Assembly (NCBI RefSeq): GCF_014199205.1
Contig: NZ_JACIJD010000001.1
Span: forward strand, 310,001 to 374,000
Length of the DNA: 64,000 nt
Source of the DNA: Muricoccus pecuniae
GTDB lineage: Bacteria; Pseudomonadota; Alphaproteobacteria; Acetobacterales; Acetobacteraceae
Direction: 5' to 3'
Shown here: positions 43,156 through 54,195 of the stretch, piece after piece
How positions within the stretch are numbered: the stretch's first letter is position 1
How the letters are laid out: each line of letters begins with the position of its first letter
Notes under the pieces: model-generated
The model's input: only the letters and a program-made list of their open reading frames with translations
The model's database searches: none
Told to the model about the DNA's origin: nothing
Position numbers and translations under genes: made by a program

Positions 43156-45125
43156 ATCCCGTGCGCCGGACGCCGCGCGTTGCCCCGCTTGAGGTTGCGG
43201 TAGCGCGCCATGGCCCAGAGCGGGAAGAACCGGGGATAGCCGTGGTAGCGGAGGTAGAAGACGCGCGGGAAGCCGCCGCCGGTATAGGCGTCCTGCCGCC
43301 ACAGCCCCGTCTCGTCCTGGGTGCGGCGGAGATGCTCGATCCCGCGCGCGACGGCGGGGTGGTCCACCTCGCCCGCCGCCATCAGGCCGAGCAGGGCCCA
43401 GGCTGTCTGCGAGGCGGTGGAGAGGGCGGGCTCGTAGCCGCGGTAGTCCAGGCTGTAGCTCTCGCAGTCCTCGCCCCAGCCGCCATCGGGGTTCTGGATG
43501 GAGAGCAGCCAGTCCGCGCCGCGCCGCACGCTCGGCGCCGAGCCGTCCAGCCCCGCCGCGTTCAGCGCGATGAGGGCGGACCAGGTGCCGTAGATGTAGT
43601 TCACGCCCCAGCGTCCGAACCAGCTCCCATCCGCCTCCTGCTCGCGCTCGAGATAGGAGAGGGCGGCGCGCATGCGCGGGCTCGTCTCCGGCGTCTCGCC
43701 GAGCTGGGCCATCATGCCGAGGCAGCGCGCGGAGACGTCGGCCGTGGGCGGATCGAGCAGCGCGCCGTGATCGGCGAAGGGGATGTTGTTCAGGTAGTAG
43801 TGGACGTTGTCGACGTCGAAGGCGCCCCAGCCGCCATTGCTGCTCTGCAGCCCCACCGTCCACTCGGCGCCGCGCGCCACCGCCTCGTCATAGCCCGCAC
43901 CGAGGCCGAGCTGGCCGCGGGCGCGGTCCATCGCCATCACCACCACCGCCGTGTCGTCGAGGTCGGGGTAGTGGGCGTTGCGGTACTGGAAGGCCCATCC
44001 GCCGGGGCGGAGATGCGGGCGCGCCTCGGCCCAGTCGCCGCGCACGTCCAGCTCCTGCAGGGGCTTCAGCCAGGAGAGGGCGCGCGGCACCGTCGCCTCC
44101 GCGGTCTCGCCGCCCACCTCCATCATCGCGTGCGCGGTGAGCGCCGTGTCCCAGACGGGGGAGACGCAGGGCTGGCAATAGGCCTCCTCCTCGCGGATCA
44201 CGAGGAGCTTCTCGATCGAGCGGCGGGCGATGGCGCGGTCCGGATGATCCTCTGGGTAGCCGAGCGCGTCGTACATCATCACGGCGTTCGCCATGGCGGG
44301 GTAGATGGCGCCCAGCCCGTCCTCGCCGTTCAGCCGCTCCGTCACGAAGGCCACGCAGCGCTCGATGGCCTGCCGACGAAGGCGGCGGGGCCAGAGCGGC
44401 TCGGCCACCTTCAGCCCGCCATCGATGCCGTTGAAGAACAGCGACCAGGCGGGGTGGCGATGCGTGCGCACCCGCCGCCGCGGCGCGCGGCCCGGCGCGA
44501 ACAGCTCCTGCACGCGCACGCCGCGCGGGTTGCGCGCCCGCACGCGCAGCGCCTGGAGCACAAGCAGCGGCACCAGCACCGTGCGCGCCCAGTAGGACAT
44601 GCGCGAGATATGCACGGGAAACCAGCGCGGCAGCAGGATCATCTCCACCGGGATGGTGGGGACCTGCCGCCAGGAGACCTCGCCGTACATGGCGAGCAGG
44701 ATGCGCGTGAAGACATTGGCGCGCGCCGCGCCGCCATGCGCCAGGATCGCCGCCCGCGCCCGCGCCATGTGCGGGGCATCGGGGCTGTCACCGCTCATCT
44801 TGAGACAGAAATACGCCTTCACCGACGCGCTGACATCGAGCGCCCCGCCGTGGAAGAGCGGCCAGCCGCCGTGCTCTCCCTGGATGCGGCGGAGGTAGTT
44901 GCCGATCTTCGCCTCCAGCGCGGGATCGTCCGGCTCGCCGAGATGCTGCCGCAGCAGCACGTACTCGGCGGGGATGGTCGCGTCCGCCTCCAGCTCGAAG
45001 ACCCAGTGGCCGTCCTCGCGCTGCTCGCGGCGCAGCGCCTCGGCGGCGCGGGACACCCCGGCCTCGACCTCCTCCAGCCACGCCGCGTCGGGGGCGGCGA
45101 GCATGCTGTCCGGCACGTCCTTCAT
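43152..45125 (-). CDS. shc: Squalene-hopene cyclase
   Basis: 657 residues from the ATG at 45125 (overlaps the hpnB stop). The catalytic DXDDTA motif is at 388-393 (DLDDTA). Several QW repeats are visible (for example QEADGSWFGRWG, QNPDGGWGEDCESY), and a QCPQ-like channel is preceded by AYCQPCVSPVWDTAL. It cyclises squalene to hopene and hopanol. No squalene synthesis genes (hpnC, D, E) are in the window. Confidence 0.96.
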   Translation of the reverse strand: MKDVPDSMLAAPDAAWLEEVEAGVSRAAEALRREQREDGHWVFELEADATIPAEYVLLRQHLGEPDDPALEAKIGNYLRRIQGEHGGWPLFHGGALDVSASVKAYFCLKMSGDSPDAPHMARARAAILAHGGAARANVFTRILLAMYGEVSWRQVPTIPVEMILLPRWFPVHISRMSYWARTVLVPLLVLQALRVRARNPRGVRVQELFAPGRAPRRRVRTHRHPAWSLFFNGIDGGLKVAEPLWPRRLRRQAIERCVAFVTERLNGEDGLGAIYPAMANAVMMYDALGYPEDHPDRAIARRSIEKLLVIREEEAYCQPCVSPVWDTALTAHAMMEVGGETAEATVPRALSWLKPLQELDVRGDWAEARPHLRPGGWAFQYRNAHYPDLDDTAVVVMAMDRARGQLGLGAGYDEAVARGAEWTVGLQSSNGGWGAFDVDNVHYYLNNIPFADHGALLDPPTADVSARCLGMMAQLGETPETSPRMRAALSYLEREQEADGSWFGRWGVNYIYGTWSALIALNAAGLDGSAPSVRRGADWLLSIQNPDGGWGEDCESYSLDYRGYEPALSTASQTAWALLGLMAAGEVDHPAVARGIEHLRRTQDETGLWRQDAYTGGGFPRVFYLRYHGYPRFFPLWAMARYRNLKRGNARRPAHGM

Positions 45126-46276
45126 GCGTCGCCCGCCATGGCCTGTGCCCGGCCCTTCCACATGCCGCCCCGGCCGCGCCAGACCTGCACGGCGGATTGC
45201 AGGGTGAAGAGGGTGTAGGCCGCCCCGATCACCGGGAGCGCCGCGCCCCAGAGCGGGGAGGCGCGGTAGAAGCGCAGCATCGGCTGGAAGGCGAGGGCCA
45301 TCATCGCCCAGGCCGCGAGCCCCGCCGCCCCCGCAATGCCCGTGCCGAACAGGGCGAGGGCGGGCGGCAGGAGATAGGTCACCACCATCCCCGCCACCGT
45401 CCCCGCGAGCAGCAGCGGCGAGTAGCCGAGCTGGGCATAGGCCGAGCGCGACACCATCCGCCCGATCTCGCCGATGCCGCCATAGGGCCGCAGGCTGCGC
45501 GCCCGGCGCGTCAGGCCGAGCCAGATCGGGCCCTGCGCCTTCAGGCGGCGGGCGAGGGCGCAGTCGTCGATGATGGCCGTGCGGATGGCGGCGATCCCGC
45601 CCGCCCGCTCCAGCGCCTCGCGCCGGACGAGCATGCAGCCGCCAGCCCCGGCGGCGGTGCGGCGGCGCGGATCGGCCACCCAGGAGAAGGGGTAGAGCAT
45701 GGCGAAGAAGAACACGAAGGCGGGGATGAGGAAGCGCTCGGCGGCGGTGGCGCAGGAGAGCTCCGCCATGAGCGAGACGAGGGAGAAGCGCCCGGCCTCG
45801 GCACGGGCGACGAGGGCGCGGAGGTTGCCGGGCTCGTGGCCGATATCGGCATCCGTCAGCAGGACGAAGTCCGGCCTATCCCCGGCCGTGGCATGGCGGA
45901 CGCCCTGCTCCAGCGCCCAGAGCTTGCCCGTCCAGCCCCGGGGCAGGGGGGCGCCGGGCAGCACCTCCAGCGCCGCGCGGCCCGTGGCGGCAAGGGCCGC
46001 AGCAGTGGCCGCGGCGGCGGTGCCGTCCGTGCTGCCGTCATCCACCAGCACCACGCGGAAGGGGCCGGGATAGTCCTGGGCGAGAAGGCTGCCGATGGAG
46101 CGCCCGATCACGTCCGCCTCGTTCCGCGCCGGCACCACCGCGACCACGGAGGGCCAGCGCGCCGGCTCGGGCGGGGCGTCCCGGTCGTCCCGCTCGCGGG
46201 CCAGCCAGAAGCCGCCGCGGAAGAGAAGAAGAACGAGCCAGATCGCGGCCGCGAGGAAGCCGAGGGCGATGCTCAC
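45122..46276 (-). CDS. hpnB: Hopanoid-associated glycosyltransferase HpnB
   Basis: 384 residues. An N-terminal membrane helix, then a GT2 domain: VAVVPARNEADVIGRS, VVLVDDGSTDGTA, LLTDADIGHEPGNL (metal-binding DAD) and a later CALARRLKAQG; three more helices follow about residue 285. HpnB is a family protein of hopanoid clusters whose donor sugar is unsettled. Coupled by ATGA overlaps to hpnA and shc. Confidence 0.9.
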   Translation of the reverse strand: MSIALGFLAAAIWLVLLLFRGGFWLARERDDRDAPPEPARWPSVVAVVPARNEADVIGRSIGSLLAQDYPGPFRVVLVDDGSTDGTAAAATAAALAATGRAALEVLPGAPLPRGWTGKLWALEQGVRHATAGDRPDFVLLTDADIGHEPGNLRALVARAEAGRFSLVSLMAELSCATAAERFLIPAFVFFFAMLYPFSWVADPRRRTAAGAGGCMLVRREALERAGGIAAIRTAIIDDCALARRLKAQGPIWLGLTRRARSLRPYGGIGEIGRMVSRSAYAQLGYSPLLLAGTVAGMVVTYLLPPALALFGTGIAGAAGLAAWAMMALAFQPMLRFYRASPLWGAALPVIGAAYTLFTLQSAVQVWRGRGGMWKGRAQAMAGDA

Positions 46277-47400
46277 GGCAGCATGCCCGCGCCGCGGAAC
46301 CAGGCCATGGCATCCGCCACGCCCTCCTGCCAGGGGCGGGCCCGGTAGCCCAGCTCCCGCTCCGCCTTGGCCGAGGTGAAGAACATGCGGTAGCGGGACA
46401 TGCGCAGCCCGTCCACGGTCAGCAGCGGCTCCCGGCCCGTCAGCCGCGCCACCGTCTCCGCGCCCAGGGCCAGGGGGAAGAGCGGCGCGCGCGGCAATTT
46501 CACTCGGGGCGCGGGCCGGCCGGCAAGGCGGGCGATCTCGGCAAGAAGGGTTTGCAGGGACAGGTTCTCGCCACCCAGGATGTAGCGCTCGCCGATCCGG
46601 CCGCGCTCGAAGGCCAGCAGGTGGCCCTCCGCGATGTCGTCCACATGCGCGAAATTGAGCCCGGTGTCCACGAAAGCCGGGATCTTTCCGCGCGCGGCAT
46701 CAAGGATGATGCGCCCCGTCGGGGTCGGGCGGATGTCGCGCGGGCCGATGGGGGTGGAGGGGTTCACGATCACCGCCGGCAGCCCCTCCTCGGCGATCAT
46801 CCGCTCCACCACCCGCTCGGCGAGGGTCTTGCTGCGCTTGTACGTGCCGATGGCTTCGTCGGGGTCGAGCGGGGCGGTCTCGTCCACCGGCGCGGTGGCG
46901 CCCGCCACCTTCAGCGCCGCGACGCTGCTGGTGTAGACGACGCGCTCCACCCCCGCTTCCAGCGCCGCCCGCATGAGGTCGCGCGTGCCGTCCACGTTTA
47001 CCCTCAGGATCACCGAGGGATCGGGCGCCCAGAGGCGGTAGTCCGCGGCCACGTGGAAGAGGTAGCGCGCGCCCCGCATCGCCCGGGCCAGGGAGGCGGG
47101 GTCGGTCAGGTCGCCGTCGGCGGGCACGTGGGCCAGCCCGGCCAGGTTGCCGCGTGGGCTCGCGGGGCGGAGGAGAAGACGCGGGCGCAGCCCTCGCGCG
47201 GCGAGGGCGCGCGCCACGGCCGAGCCGAGGAAGCCCGAGGCCCCGGTCACCAGCACCGTGTCGCCGGGGCGCAGCGGGTGGCCCGTGACCTCGGCGGAAG
47301 GGGCGGGTCGGCGGGTCGGCGGCTCGATCGGCCCGTCAGCGTGAGGAATGGCCCACTCCCGTCTCTGTGGTCCCCGGCCGAGCGTCACCCCGCCCGGCAA
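46273..47400 (-). CDS. hpnA: Hopanoid-associated sugar epimerase HpnA
   Basis: Up to 375 residues. NAD-binding VLVTGASGFLGSAVARALAARG, YTSSVAALK with catalytic Ser, YKRSK with catalytic Tyr and Lys, and NPSTPIGPRD are extended-SDR marks. Starts TTG 47400 or GTG 47388 lie well upstream of the fold, so about 40 N-terminal residues are doubtful. HpnA is found with hpnB in hopanoid clusters and probably modifies the sugar of the hopanoid head. Confidence 0.88.
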   Translation of the reverse strand: MPGGVTLGRGPQRREWAIPHADGPIEPPTRRPAPSAEVTGHPLRPGDTVLVTGASGFLGSAVARALAARGLRPRLLLRPASPRGNLAGLAHVPADGDLTDPASLARAMRGARYLFHVAADYRLWAPDPSVILRVNVDGTRDLMRAALEAGVERVVYTSSVAALKVAGATAPVDETAPLDPDEAIGTYKRSKTLAERVVERMIAEEGLPAVIVNPSTPIGPRDIRPTPTGRIILDAARGKIPAFVDTGLNFAHVDDIAEGHLLAFERGRIGERYILGGENLSLQTLLAEIARLAGRPAPRVKLPRAPLFPLALGAETVARLTGREPLLTVDGLRMSRYRMFFTSAKAERELGYRARPWQEGVADAMAWFRGAGMLP

Positions 47401-47480
47401 GCCGGGCCGACACTAGGCCAAAGGCTTGCCGTCCCGCAATTTGCCCAATGGGCGATCCGCCCAGGCAACGACCGGCCGGC

Positions 47481-48461
47481 CTATCCGAAATAACCCCGCC
47501 ACCACGTGACGAAATGGCCGAGGCCGGTGCGGAGATCGGTGGTCGGCGCCCAGCCGAAGTCCCGCCGCATGGCGCCGACATCGGCGAAGGTGGCGGGCAC
47601 GTCTCCGGGCTGCATGGGCTTGAGCACCCGCCGCGCCTTCACCCCGAGAAGGTCCTCGAGCGTGGACACGAGGTCCAGCAGCGCCTCGGGGCGGCTGTTG
47701 CCGAGGTTGTAGAGACGATGGCCGCCCCCCTCCGGCGGGTGGTCGAGGGCGGCGAGGACGCCGGCCACGATGTCGTCGATATAGGTGAAGTCGCGCCGCA
47801 TCTCCCCCCCGTTGAACAGCGCGATCGGCTCGCCCTTGAGGATGGCGTCGGTGAAGAGCCAGTAGGCCATGTCCGGCCGCCCCCAGGGGCCGTAGACGGT
47901 GAAGAAGCGCAGCCCCGTCAGCGAGAGGCCGTAGAGGTCGGCATAGGCGCTGCTCATCAGCTCGCCCGCCCGCTTGGTGGCGGCGTAGAGGGAGGCCGGG
48001 TGGTCCGCCCGGTCCGTCTCGCGGAAGGCGCCGTCCGTGCGCGAGCCGTAGACGGAGCTGGTGGAGGCATAGACCGTGTGGAGGATCCGCCCCTCGCTGC
48101 GCCGCACCCCCTCCAGGATGCCGAGATGGCCGGTGACATTGGCCGCGCTGTAGGCGAAGGGCGCCTGGAGCGACCAGCGCACCCCCGCCTGGGCGCCGAG
48201 ATGGACCAAGCGGTCGATCCCGCGATCCCCGGCCATCAGCGCCAGCACCGCCTCGGTGTCCGCCAGATCCGCCCGGTGCATGCGGAAGGCGCCCGGCGCG
48301 GCATCCCCCGTCAGCGCCGCGAGCCGCGCCTCCTTCAGCGCGGGGTCGTAGTACGGGTTGAAGTTGTCGAGCCCGACGACCTCCTCGCCGCGGGCGAGGA
48401 GGGCGCGGCAGAGATACGCGCCGATGAAGCCGGCCGCGCCGGTGACGAGAACACGGCCCAC
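47481..48461 (-). CDS. UDP-glucuronate 4-epimerase
   Basis: 326 residues from GTG. RVLVTGAAGFIGAYLC and GLDNFNPYYDPALKEARL (quoted as two pieces) identify the LpsL/Cap1J-type uronate epimerases; HLGAQAGVRWSLQAP, STSSVYG and YAATKRAGE hold the catalytic residues. It turns UDP-GlcA into UDP-GalA, used in LPS or capsule. Ten bases after the decarboxylase gene, so both act on UDP-GlcA; the gap to hpnA is about 80 bases. Confidence 0.88.
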   Translation of the reverse strand: MGRVLVTGAAGFIGAYLCRALLARGEEVVGLDNFNPYYDPALKEARLAALTGDAAPGAFRMHRADLADTEAVLALMAGDRGIDRLVHLGAQAGVRWSLQAPFAYSAANVTGHLGILEGVRRSEGRILHTVYASTSSVYGSRTDGAFRETDRADHPASLYAATKRAGELMSSAYADLYGLSLTGLRFFTVYGPWGRPDMAYWLFTDAILKGEPIALFNGGEMRRDFTYIDDIVAGVLAALDHPPEGGGHRLYNLGNSRPEALLDLVSTLEDLLGVKARRVLKPMQPGDVPATFADVGAMRRDFGWAPTTDLRTGLGHFVTWWRGYFG

Positions 48462-48471
48462 CCGGCGCGGC

Positions 48472-49437
<966 letters not shown>

Positions 49438-49741
49438 GGGGAACTCCGTCTGGGGCAGGTCTTCCGGATGCCGGCCGCGCCCGCCGGGGCGCGGCGCCGG
49501 CCTCCTCAGCCCCGCCCGGCCTTCGCGCGCAGCTGCGGGAGGGGCATGGTGCGGGTGTTCCACTCGCCAGAATCCATCGCCGGTCTCTCCTCGGGCAGCC
49601 AGGGGCGTCGGGCCGGAGTGTAACCCCGGATTCCGCCGTCTCCTATTCCCACCCCCTCCGGGGCGGCCGGTACTCCGCCCGCCTCCGCGCACGGTGATCG
49701 CGCGGTGATGCAGAAATGCATCGTGGATCGCCCCCGGGGGA
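49438..49741. other. Intergenic region upstream of uxs, with inverted repeat
   Basis: About 304 bases without a believable gene. An inverted repeat GATGCA / TGCATC around GAAA lies at 49707-49722, and a CCCCCGGGGG palindrome lies right at the end of the kinase gene (about 49731-49740). No clear promoter hexamers for uxs were found. Confidence 0.4.
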
Positions 49742-52700
49742 TCAGCGCCCGTGGTCGAGGGCCCGCCGCACGGCCTCGGCCATGTCGCGCCGCTTGTAGG
49801 GCTTGCTCAGCATCATCACGTCCGGCTCCGGCGGCCCGTAGGAGGTGAGGGCGCCCTCGGTGTAGCCCGAGGTGAGCAGCACCCGCAGGCCCGGATGGAG
49901 CCGCCGCGCCTCGGCCGCCAGGCCCAGCCCGTCCATGCCGCCGGGCATGACGATGTCCGTGAAGAGCAGGTCGAAGTTCCGCGCCGCCAGCGCCTCCAGC
50001 GCCTCGGCCGCGCCGGGGACGACCTCGACGCGGTAGCCGAGCTCGCGTAGTTGCGCGGCCACGTGCTCGCGCACCAGCGCGTCGTCCTCCACGAGCAGCA
50101 CGCGCTCGCTCCCCCCGGCGCCCCTCACCACGGGCGCGGCGGGCTCGGGGGCGGAGCGGCCATGCGCGCGGGGGAGGTACAGCCGCACCGCCGTGCCCAG
50201 GCCGGGCGTCGAATAGATGCTCGCATGGCCGCCCGACTGCTTCATGAAGCCGTAGACCATGCTGAGGCCGAGGCCGCTGCCCTGGCCAACCTCCTTCGTG
50301 GTGAAGAAGGGCTCGAAGGCGCGGGCCAGCACCTCCGGCTCCATGCCCGTGCCCGTGTCCGACACCGCGATCATCACGTACTCGCCCGGCGCCAGCTCCC
50401 CCTCCGGCACGGCGAAGCCGGTGTCGTGGTCGATGTTGCGCGTCTCGATCGTCAGCCGCCCGCCCGAGGGCATGGCATCGCGCGCGTTGATGCAGAGGTT
50501 GAGCACGGCGTTCTCGAGCTGCGGCGGGTCGATCATCGCGTGCCAGAGATCGTTGGCGCGCAGCAGGCGGAGGTCGATGTGCTCGCCGATCGTCCGCCGC
50601 AGCATCGTGCCGAGCCCGGCCAGCAGGCGGTTCACCTCGGTCACCTTCGGGTCCAGCGCCTGGCGGCGCGAGAAGGCGAGCAGGCGGTTCGTCAGCGCCG
50701 CGCCGCGCTCCGCCGCGGCCATGGTCATCTCCGCCATGTCGCGCAATTCGTCGTCCCCGACGAGGCTCTCGGCGAGGATCTCCGCATTGCCGAGGATGAC
50801 GGTGAGAAGGTTGTTGAAGTCGTGCGCGACGCCGCCGGTGAGCTGCCCCACCGCCTCCAGCCGCTGCGACTGGCGCAGCCGCGCCTCCAGCTCCAGCCGT
50901 CCGGTGATGTCGGTGTTGACGGAGAGGATGGCGCGCGGCGCGCCGTCGGCGTGGCGCATCAGGGTCCAGCGGGATTCGACGACGATGCCCGTGCCGTCCT
51001 TGCAGCGCTGGAAGAGCTGGCCCGCCCAGTGACCGGAGGCGAGCAGCTCCGCCATCGCGTCCTCCAGCGCCTCGTGCCGCTCGTGGATGAGGGCGCGGGG
51101 ATCCTCGCCCAGCATCTCCTCCGCGCTGAAGCCGTAGAGGCGCTGCGCACTGGTGTTGGTGTAGGAGATCCGACCGTCCATGGTGCGGACGAGGATGCTG
51201 TCCCCCACCTGGTCGAGCAGCGCGGCCTGCTCCTCGAGCTGGGTCTGGTAGTGTCGCCGCTCCGTGATCTCGCGGTTCACGGCGACCCAGTGGGTGATGC
51301 GGCCATCGGCGTCGCCCACGGGCTGGATGTCCAGCTCGGTCCAGAACTCCTCGCCCGTGCGGGTGTAGTTGATCAGCTCCGCCCGCACGGGGCGCGAGGC
51401 GGCCAGCGAGGCGCGGATGCGGTCCAGCTCGGCGCGCTGCGTGCCCGGGCCCTGCAGGATGCGCGGCGTCTGCCCATAGACCTGCTCGCGCACCAGCCCG
51501 GTGCGCCGCTCGAAGGCGTCGTTGACGAAGACGATGCGCGGCCCCGCCTCGTCGATCGGCGCCGCCTCGGTCACGACGACGATGTCGTTCATCCGCGCCA
51601 CGCAGGCCTCCAGCAGGCGCAGCTTCTCCTGCTCCCGCCGCCGCTCCGTCACGTCGTGCAGCGTGACCGTCAGGCCGCCCAGCGTGGGGAAGGCGTGGAT
51701 GTCGAACCAGCGCCCGGCGGCATCGAGGAAGGCCTCGAAGCGCAGGGTGCGCCCCTCCGCCGCGGCGGCGGCCAGGCGGTGCCCGATGGGGCCCTCCGCC
51801 GCGAAGCCCGGGCTCTCCCAGACGGGCTGGCCCAGCCTCTCCGCATCGGGGATGGCCAGCAGGGCGAGCGCCATCGGGTTGGCGTAGGTGAGGCGGAAGG
51901 CGTTATCGAGGGTGAGGAAGGCATCGGTGATCCCGCCCACCCGCGCCGCCAGCCGCTCGGCGAGCCGCTGGTTGGCCTCCTGAACCGCCTTGCGCTCGGA
52001 GACGTTCTGGATCGCCCCGGCAACGCCGCGGACCCGCCCGGCGCCGTCCCGCTCGGCCTCGCCGACGATGCGGACCCATTTGCGCCAGCCCCGGGCGGCG
52101 ACGATCTCCACCTCGCTCGCGAAGCCGGTGCCGTTGCGCAAGCAGCCCATGAAGGCGGCGCGCAGCCCGGCCCGCCATTCCGGCAGGGCGAAGGACAGCG
52201 CCTCGCGCAGGCCCGAGACATGGCCGGGCGGCAGGTCGAGCACCGCGCAGGCCTCCTCGGCCCAGGCGATCCGGCCCGTAGCCAGCGACATCTCCCAGCC
52301 TCCCAGCCGGGCGGTGCGGCCGGTCACGCGCTGCAGCTTCAGCGCATGGGCGAGGCGGGCGCGATCGGCCTCGCGCTCCGTGACGTCCTCGGCCTGGAGA
52401 AGGATGAACTCGACCGCGCCGTCCTCGCCCGGAACCGGTGCGGCGCTCAGGGCGCGGACCCGCCCGCCGGGGGCGTCGCCCGCCATTCCCCATGGCCGCG
52501 GCGGGAGGGAGCCTGGCCGCCCGGTCTCCCGGGCCCGGCGGAGCAGGGCCTGGAGAGCCTCGGCCGCCTCATCCGGTACGGCGCCGAGCGCGCCGGGGAC
52601 GAGATCGGCGAGCGGACGCCCGGTTATCCCGGCTCCGCTCGCCCGAAGCAGGGATGGGCTCGCCTCCAGGATGCGGAACCTATCGGCCGACAGGAGCAGG

Positions 52701-52825
52701 GCGGCGCCGGGCAGGGAGCGTATGAGCGCCCCGAAGCGGGGCGGGAGCGCGCAGTTGGTAGCGTCAGGGGATGGGCGCTGCGTATCGGCCAGGGCCATGG
52801 CCGCGCGGTCCGGCGATCGAGGCAT
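49742..52825 (-). CDS. Multi-PAS hybrid sensor histidine kinase
   Basis: 1027 residues, no membrane helices. Four or five PAS domains fill about 35-640. One (about 410-525) is LOV-like, with [12 protein letters not shown] and [12 protein letters not shown], but has Thr-Pro where LOV has the photoactive Asn-Cys. Then HisKA (His668 in [11 protein letters not shown]), HATPase ([27 protein letters not shown]) and a C-terminal receiver ([17 protein letters not shown]) follow. It is downstream of the OmpR-type regulator gene by about 100 bases, so the two may pair. Confidence 0.88.
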   Translation of the reverse strand: MPRSPDRAAMALADTQRPSPDATNCALPPRFGALIRSLPGAALLLSADRFRILEASPSLLRASGAGITGRPLADLVPGALGAVPDEAAEALQALLRRARETGRPGSLPPRPWGMAGDAPGGRVRALSAAPVPGEDGAVEFILLQAEDVTEREADRARLAHALKLQRVTGRTARLGGWEMSLATGRIAWAEEACAVLDLPPGHVSGLREALSFALPEWRAGLRAAFMGCLRNGTGFASEVEIVAARGWRKWVRIVGEAERDGAGRVRGVAGAIQNVSERKAVQEANQRLAERLAARVGGITDAFLTLDNAFRLTYANPMALALLAIPDAERLGQPVWESPGFAAEGPIGHRLAAAAAEGRTLRFEAFLDAAGRWFDIHAFPTLGGLTVTLHDVTERRREQEKLRLLEACVARMNDIVVVTEAAPIDEAGPRIVFVNDAFERRTGLVREQVYGQTPRILQGPGTQRAELDRIRASLAASRPVRAELINYTRTGEEFWTELDIQPVGDADGRITHWVAVNREITERRHYQTQLEEQAALLDQVGDSILVRTMDGRISYTNTSAQRLYGFSAEEMLGEDPRALIHERHEALEDAMAELLASGHWAGQLFQRCKDGTGIVVESRWTLMRHADGAPRAILSVNTDITGRLELEARLRQSQRLEAVGQLTGGVAHDFNNLLTVILGNAEILAESLVGDDELRDMAEMTMAAAERGAALTNRLLAFSRRQALDPKVTEVNRLLAGLGTMLRRTIGEHIDLRLLRANDLWHAMIDPPQLENAVLNLCINARDAMPSGGRLTIETRNIDHDTGFAVPEGELAPGEYVMIAVSDTGTGMEPEVLARAFEPFFTTKEVGQGSGLGLSMVYGFMKQSGGHASIYSTPGLGTAVRLYLPRAHGRSAPEPAAPVVRGAGGSERVLLVEDDALVREHVAAQLRELGYRVEVVPGAAEALEALAARNFDLLFTDIVMPGGMDGLGLAAEARRLHPGLRVLLTSGYTEGALTSYGPPEPDVMMLSKPYKRRDMAEAVRRALDHGR

Positions 52826-52926
52826 CCAGCGTCGCTACCGATTGTTCGATCGTTGCTAGAATAACGCGGGGTTGTGGACAGTCGCGGAGAGCCGTGCCGC
52901 CGGGCCGGCTCCCCGCCGTGGCGCGA

Positions 52927-53649
52927 TTACCATACCAACCGGTAGCCCTGGCCGCGGACCGCGGCCACGGTGACCTTGCCGTCGGAGACCTGGGCGAGCT
53001 TGTGACGGAGATTGGAGGCGAGCTGGTCCACCCCTCGCTGCTCCGGGAGAAGCCGCCGGCCGAGCACCTTCTCCGAGATCGTCTCCCGGCGCGCGAAGTG
53101 CTCGGCGGCCTCGAGGAGAAGGGTGAGGAGCCCCGCCTCGCCACCGGTCAGCCGGGTTTCCGTGCCGTCGCCCGCGACGAGGCGGAGCCGGCTCGGCTCG
53201 AGCTGCACGCCGCCGATGCTCCATCCCGCCGTCTCCAGCGTCGCCGGTGCCTGCGGCTCCGCCGCGGTGGAGGCGATGGCGTCCAGCCGGCGGCTGAGCG
53301 CGCGGACCCGGGCCACCATCTCGCGCAGGGAGAAGGGCTTGGCGAGGTAGTCGTCGGCGCCGACCTCCAGGCCCACGACCCGGTCCACCTCGTCGGCCCG
53401 CCCGCTCACCACGATCACGCCGAGATCGGGGCGAGCCGCTGCCTCGCGGACGAAGGCGATGCCGTTGCCGTCCGGCAGGCCGAGGTCCACCACGGCGATC
53501 CGCGGATTGTCCTGGCGAAGCCGCGCGCGCGCCTCGGCGAGGGTGGAGGCCCGCTCGGTTCTCCAACCGTCGCGGACGAGGGCATTGCAGATGGTCGCGG
53601 CGACGCTGGCATCGTCTTCCAGGACAAGAACTGGCCGAGAGCCAGACAT
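52927..53649 (-). CDS. OmpR/PhoB-type response regulator
   Basis: 240 residues from the ATG at 53649 (AGAGGGA upstream); an ATG 39 bases earlier is also open. Receiver: VLVLEDDAS, phospho-Asp in VVDLGLPDG, Lys in AKPFSL. A winged helix (about 135-238) follows, with TGGEAGLLTLLLEAAEHF and a final VRGQGYRLVW. It is likely the partner of one of the flanking hybrid kinases. Gene order regulator then kinase on the same strand. Confidence 0.88.
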   Translation of the reverse strand: MSGSRPVLVLEDDASVAATICNALVRDGWRTERASTLAEARARLRQDNPRIAVVDLGLPDGNGIAFVREAAARPDLGVIVVSGRADEVDRVVGLEVGADDYLAKPFSLREMVARVRALSRRLDAIASTAAEPQAPATLETAGWSIGGVQLEPSRLRLVAGDGTETRLTGGEAGLLTLLLEAAEHFARRETISEKVLGRRLLPEQRGVDQLASNLRHKLAQVSDGKVTVAAVRGQGYRLVW

Positions 53650-54195
53650 CAGGGTTTCCCTCTGCGCACGATCACGAGAGAACAACATTAAGGCGAGAGA
53701 GAGCAGGAATCCACACGCAGTAAGAGAGTGTCAGTTTCCACAATTTTGTTCCCGTCTCGTTATTCAAGGAACTTGGCTCATCCCCTGACAGCTGGCCGAA
53801 GCTTGTTCCCGGAACGCCGCTGGAAAGCCAGGGATTTTCAGGGTTGCTGCCTCAGGCCGACCTCACTTTCCGGTCCGTCTCCCCGAAGCGGACTGCGCGA
53901 GCCAGAGGACCGCTCATGTCAGCGAAGATCGGTTGTGTCCCGCACAACACAGATCCTGCATGGCAAAGCCCGGCCACTCCGGGCGGAATGGCAGGAGTGT
54001 TCGCCCAAAGTGATTCTTTGTGAGACTATCGCTGTTGAGCGGCGACACTTCGCACAACGTGAGGGTGTTTTGGATCCCTTAATACAACCATAACGCGAAG
54101 GTTACTCGAAGCTGCCGGGCGCGGTGGCTAACGATTGCGCAGGGCGCCACGGCATCGGCGCCCATGCCCACCACGCCGCCGGAGCGCAGACCGAC
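53650..54195. other. Long intergenic region with inverted repeat
   Basis: About 545 bases between the divergent regulator and GH8 genes, with lower GC than its neighbours and no convincing gene. GTTGTG / CACAAC pair around TCCCG at 53932-53948, flanked by GATC on both sides; this could be a regulator site or an RNA hairpin. The ~100 bases before the GH8 start are AT-rich (TTAATACAACCATAACG) and may hold its promoter, but no clean -35/-10 pair was found. Confidence 0.4.

Noticed and set aside
43161-45218. Very long open frame opposite shc
   Set aside because: It is the antisense shadow of a high-GC gene; composition and lack of motifs mark it as non-coding.
47392-47407. GCCCGGC AA GCCGGGC hairpin near the hpnA start as a riboswitch
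   Set aside because: A short two-base loop stem overlapping the doubtful start region; no riboswitch fold seen.
53728-54093. Open frame of 121 codons in the long intergenic gap
   Set aside because: No ribosome site, odd composition and no recognisable pattern; treated as non-coding.
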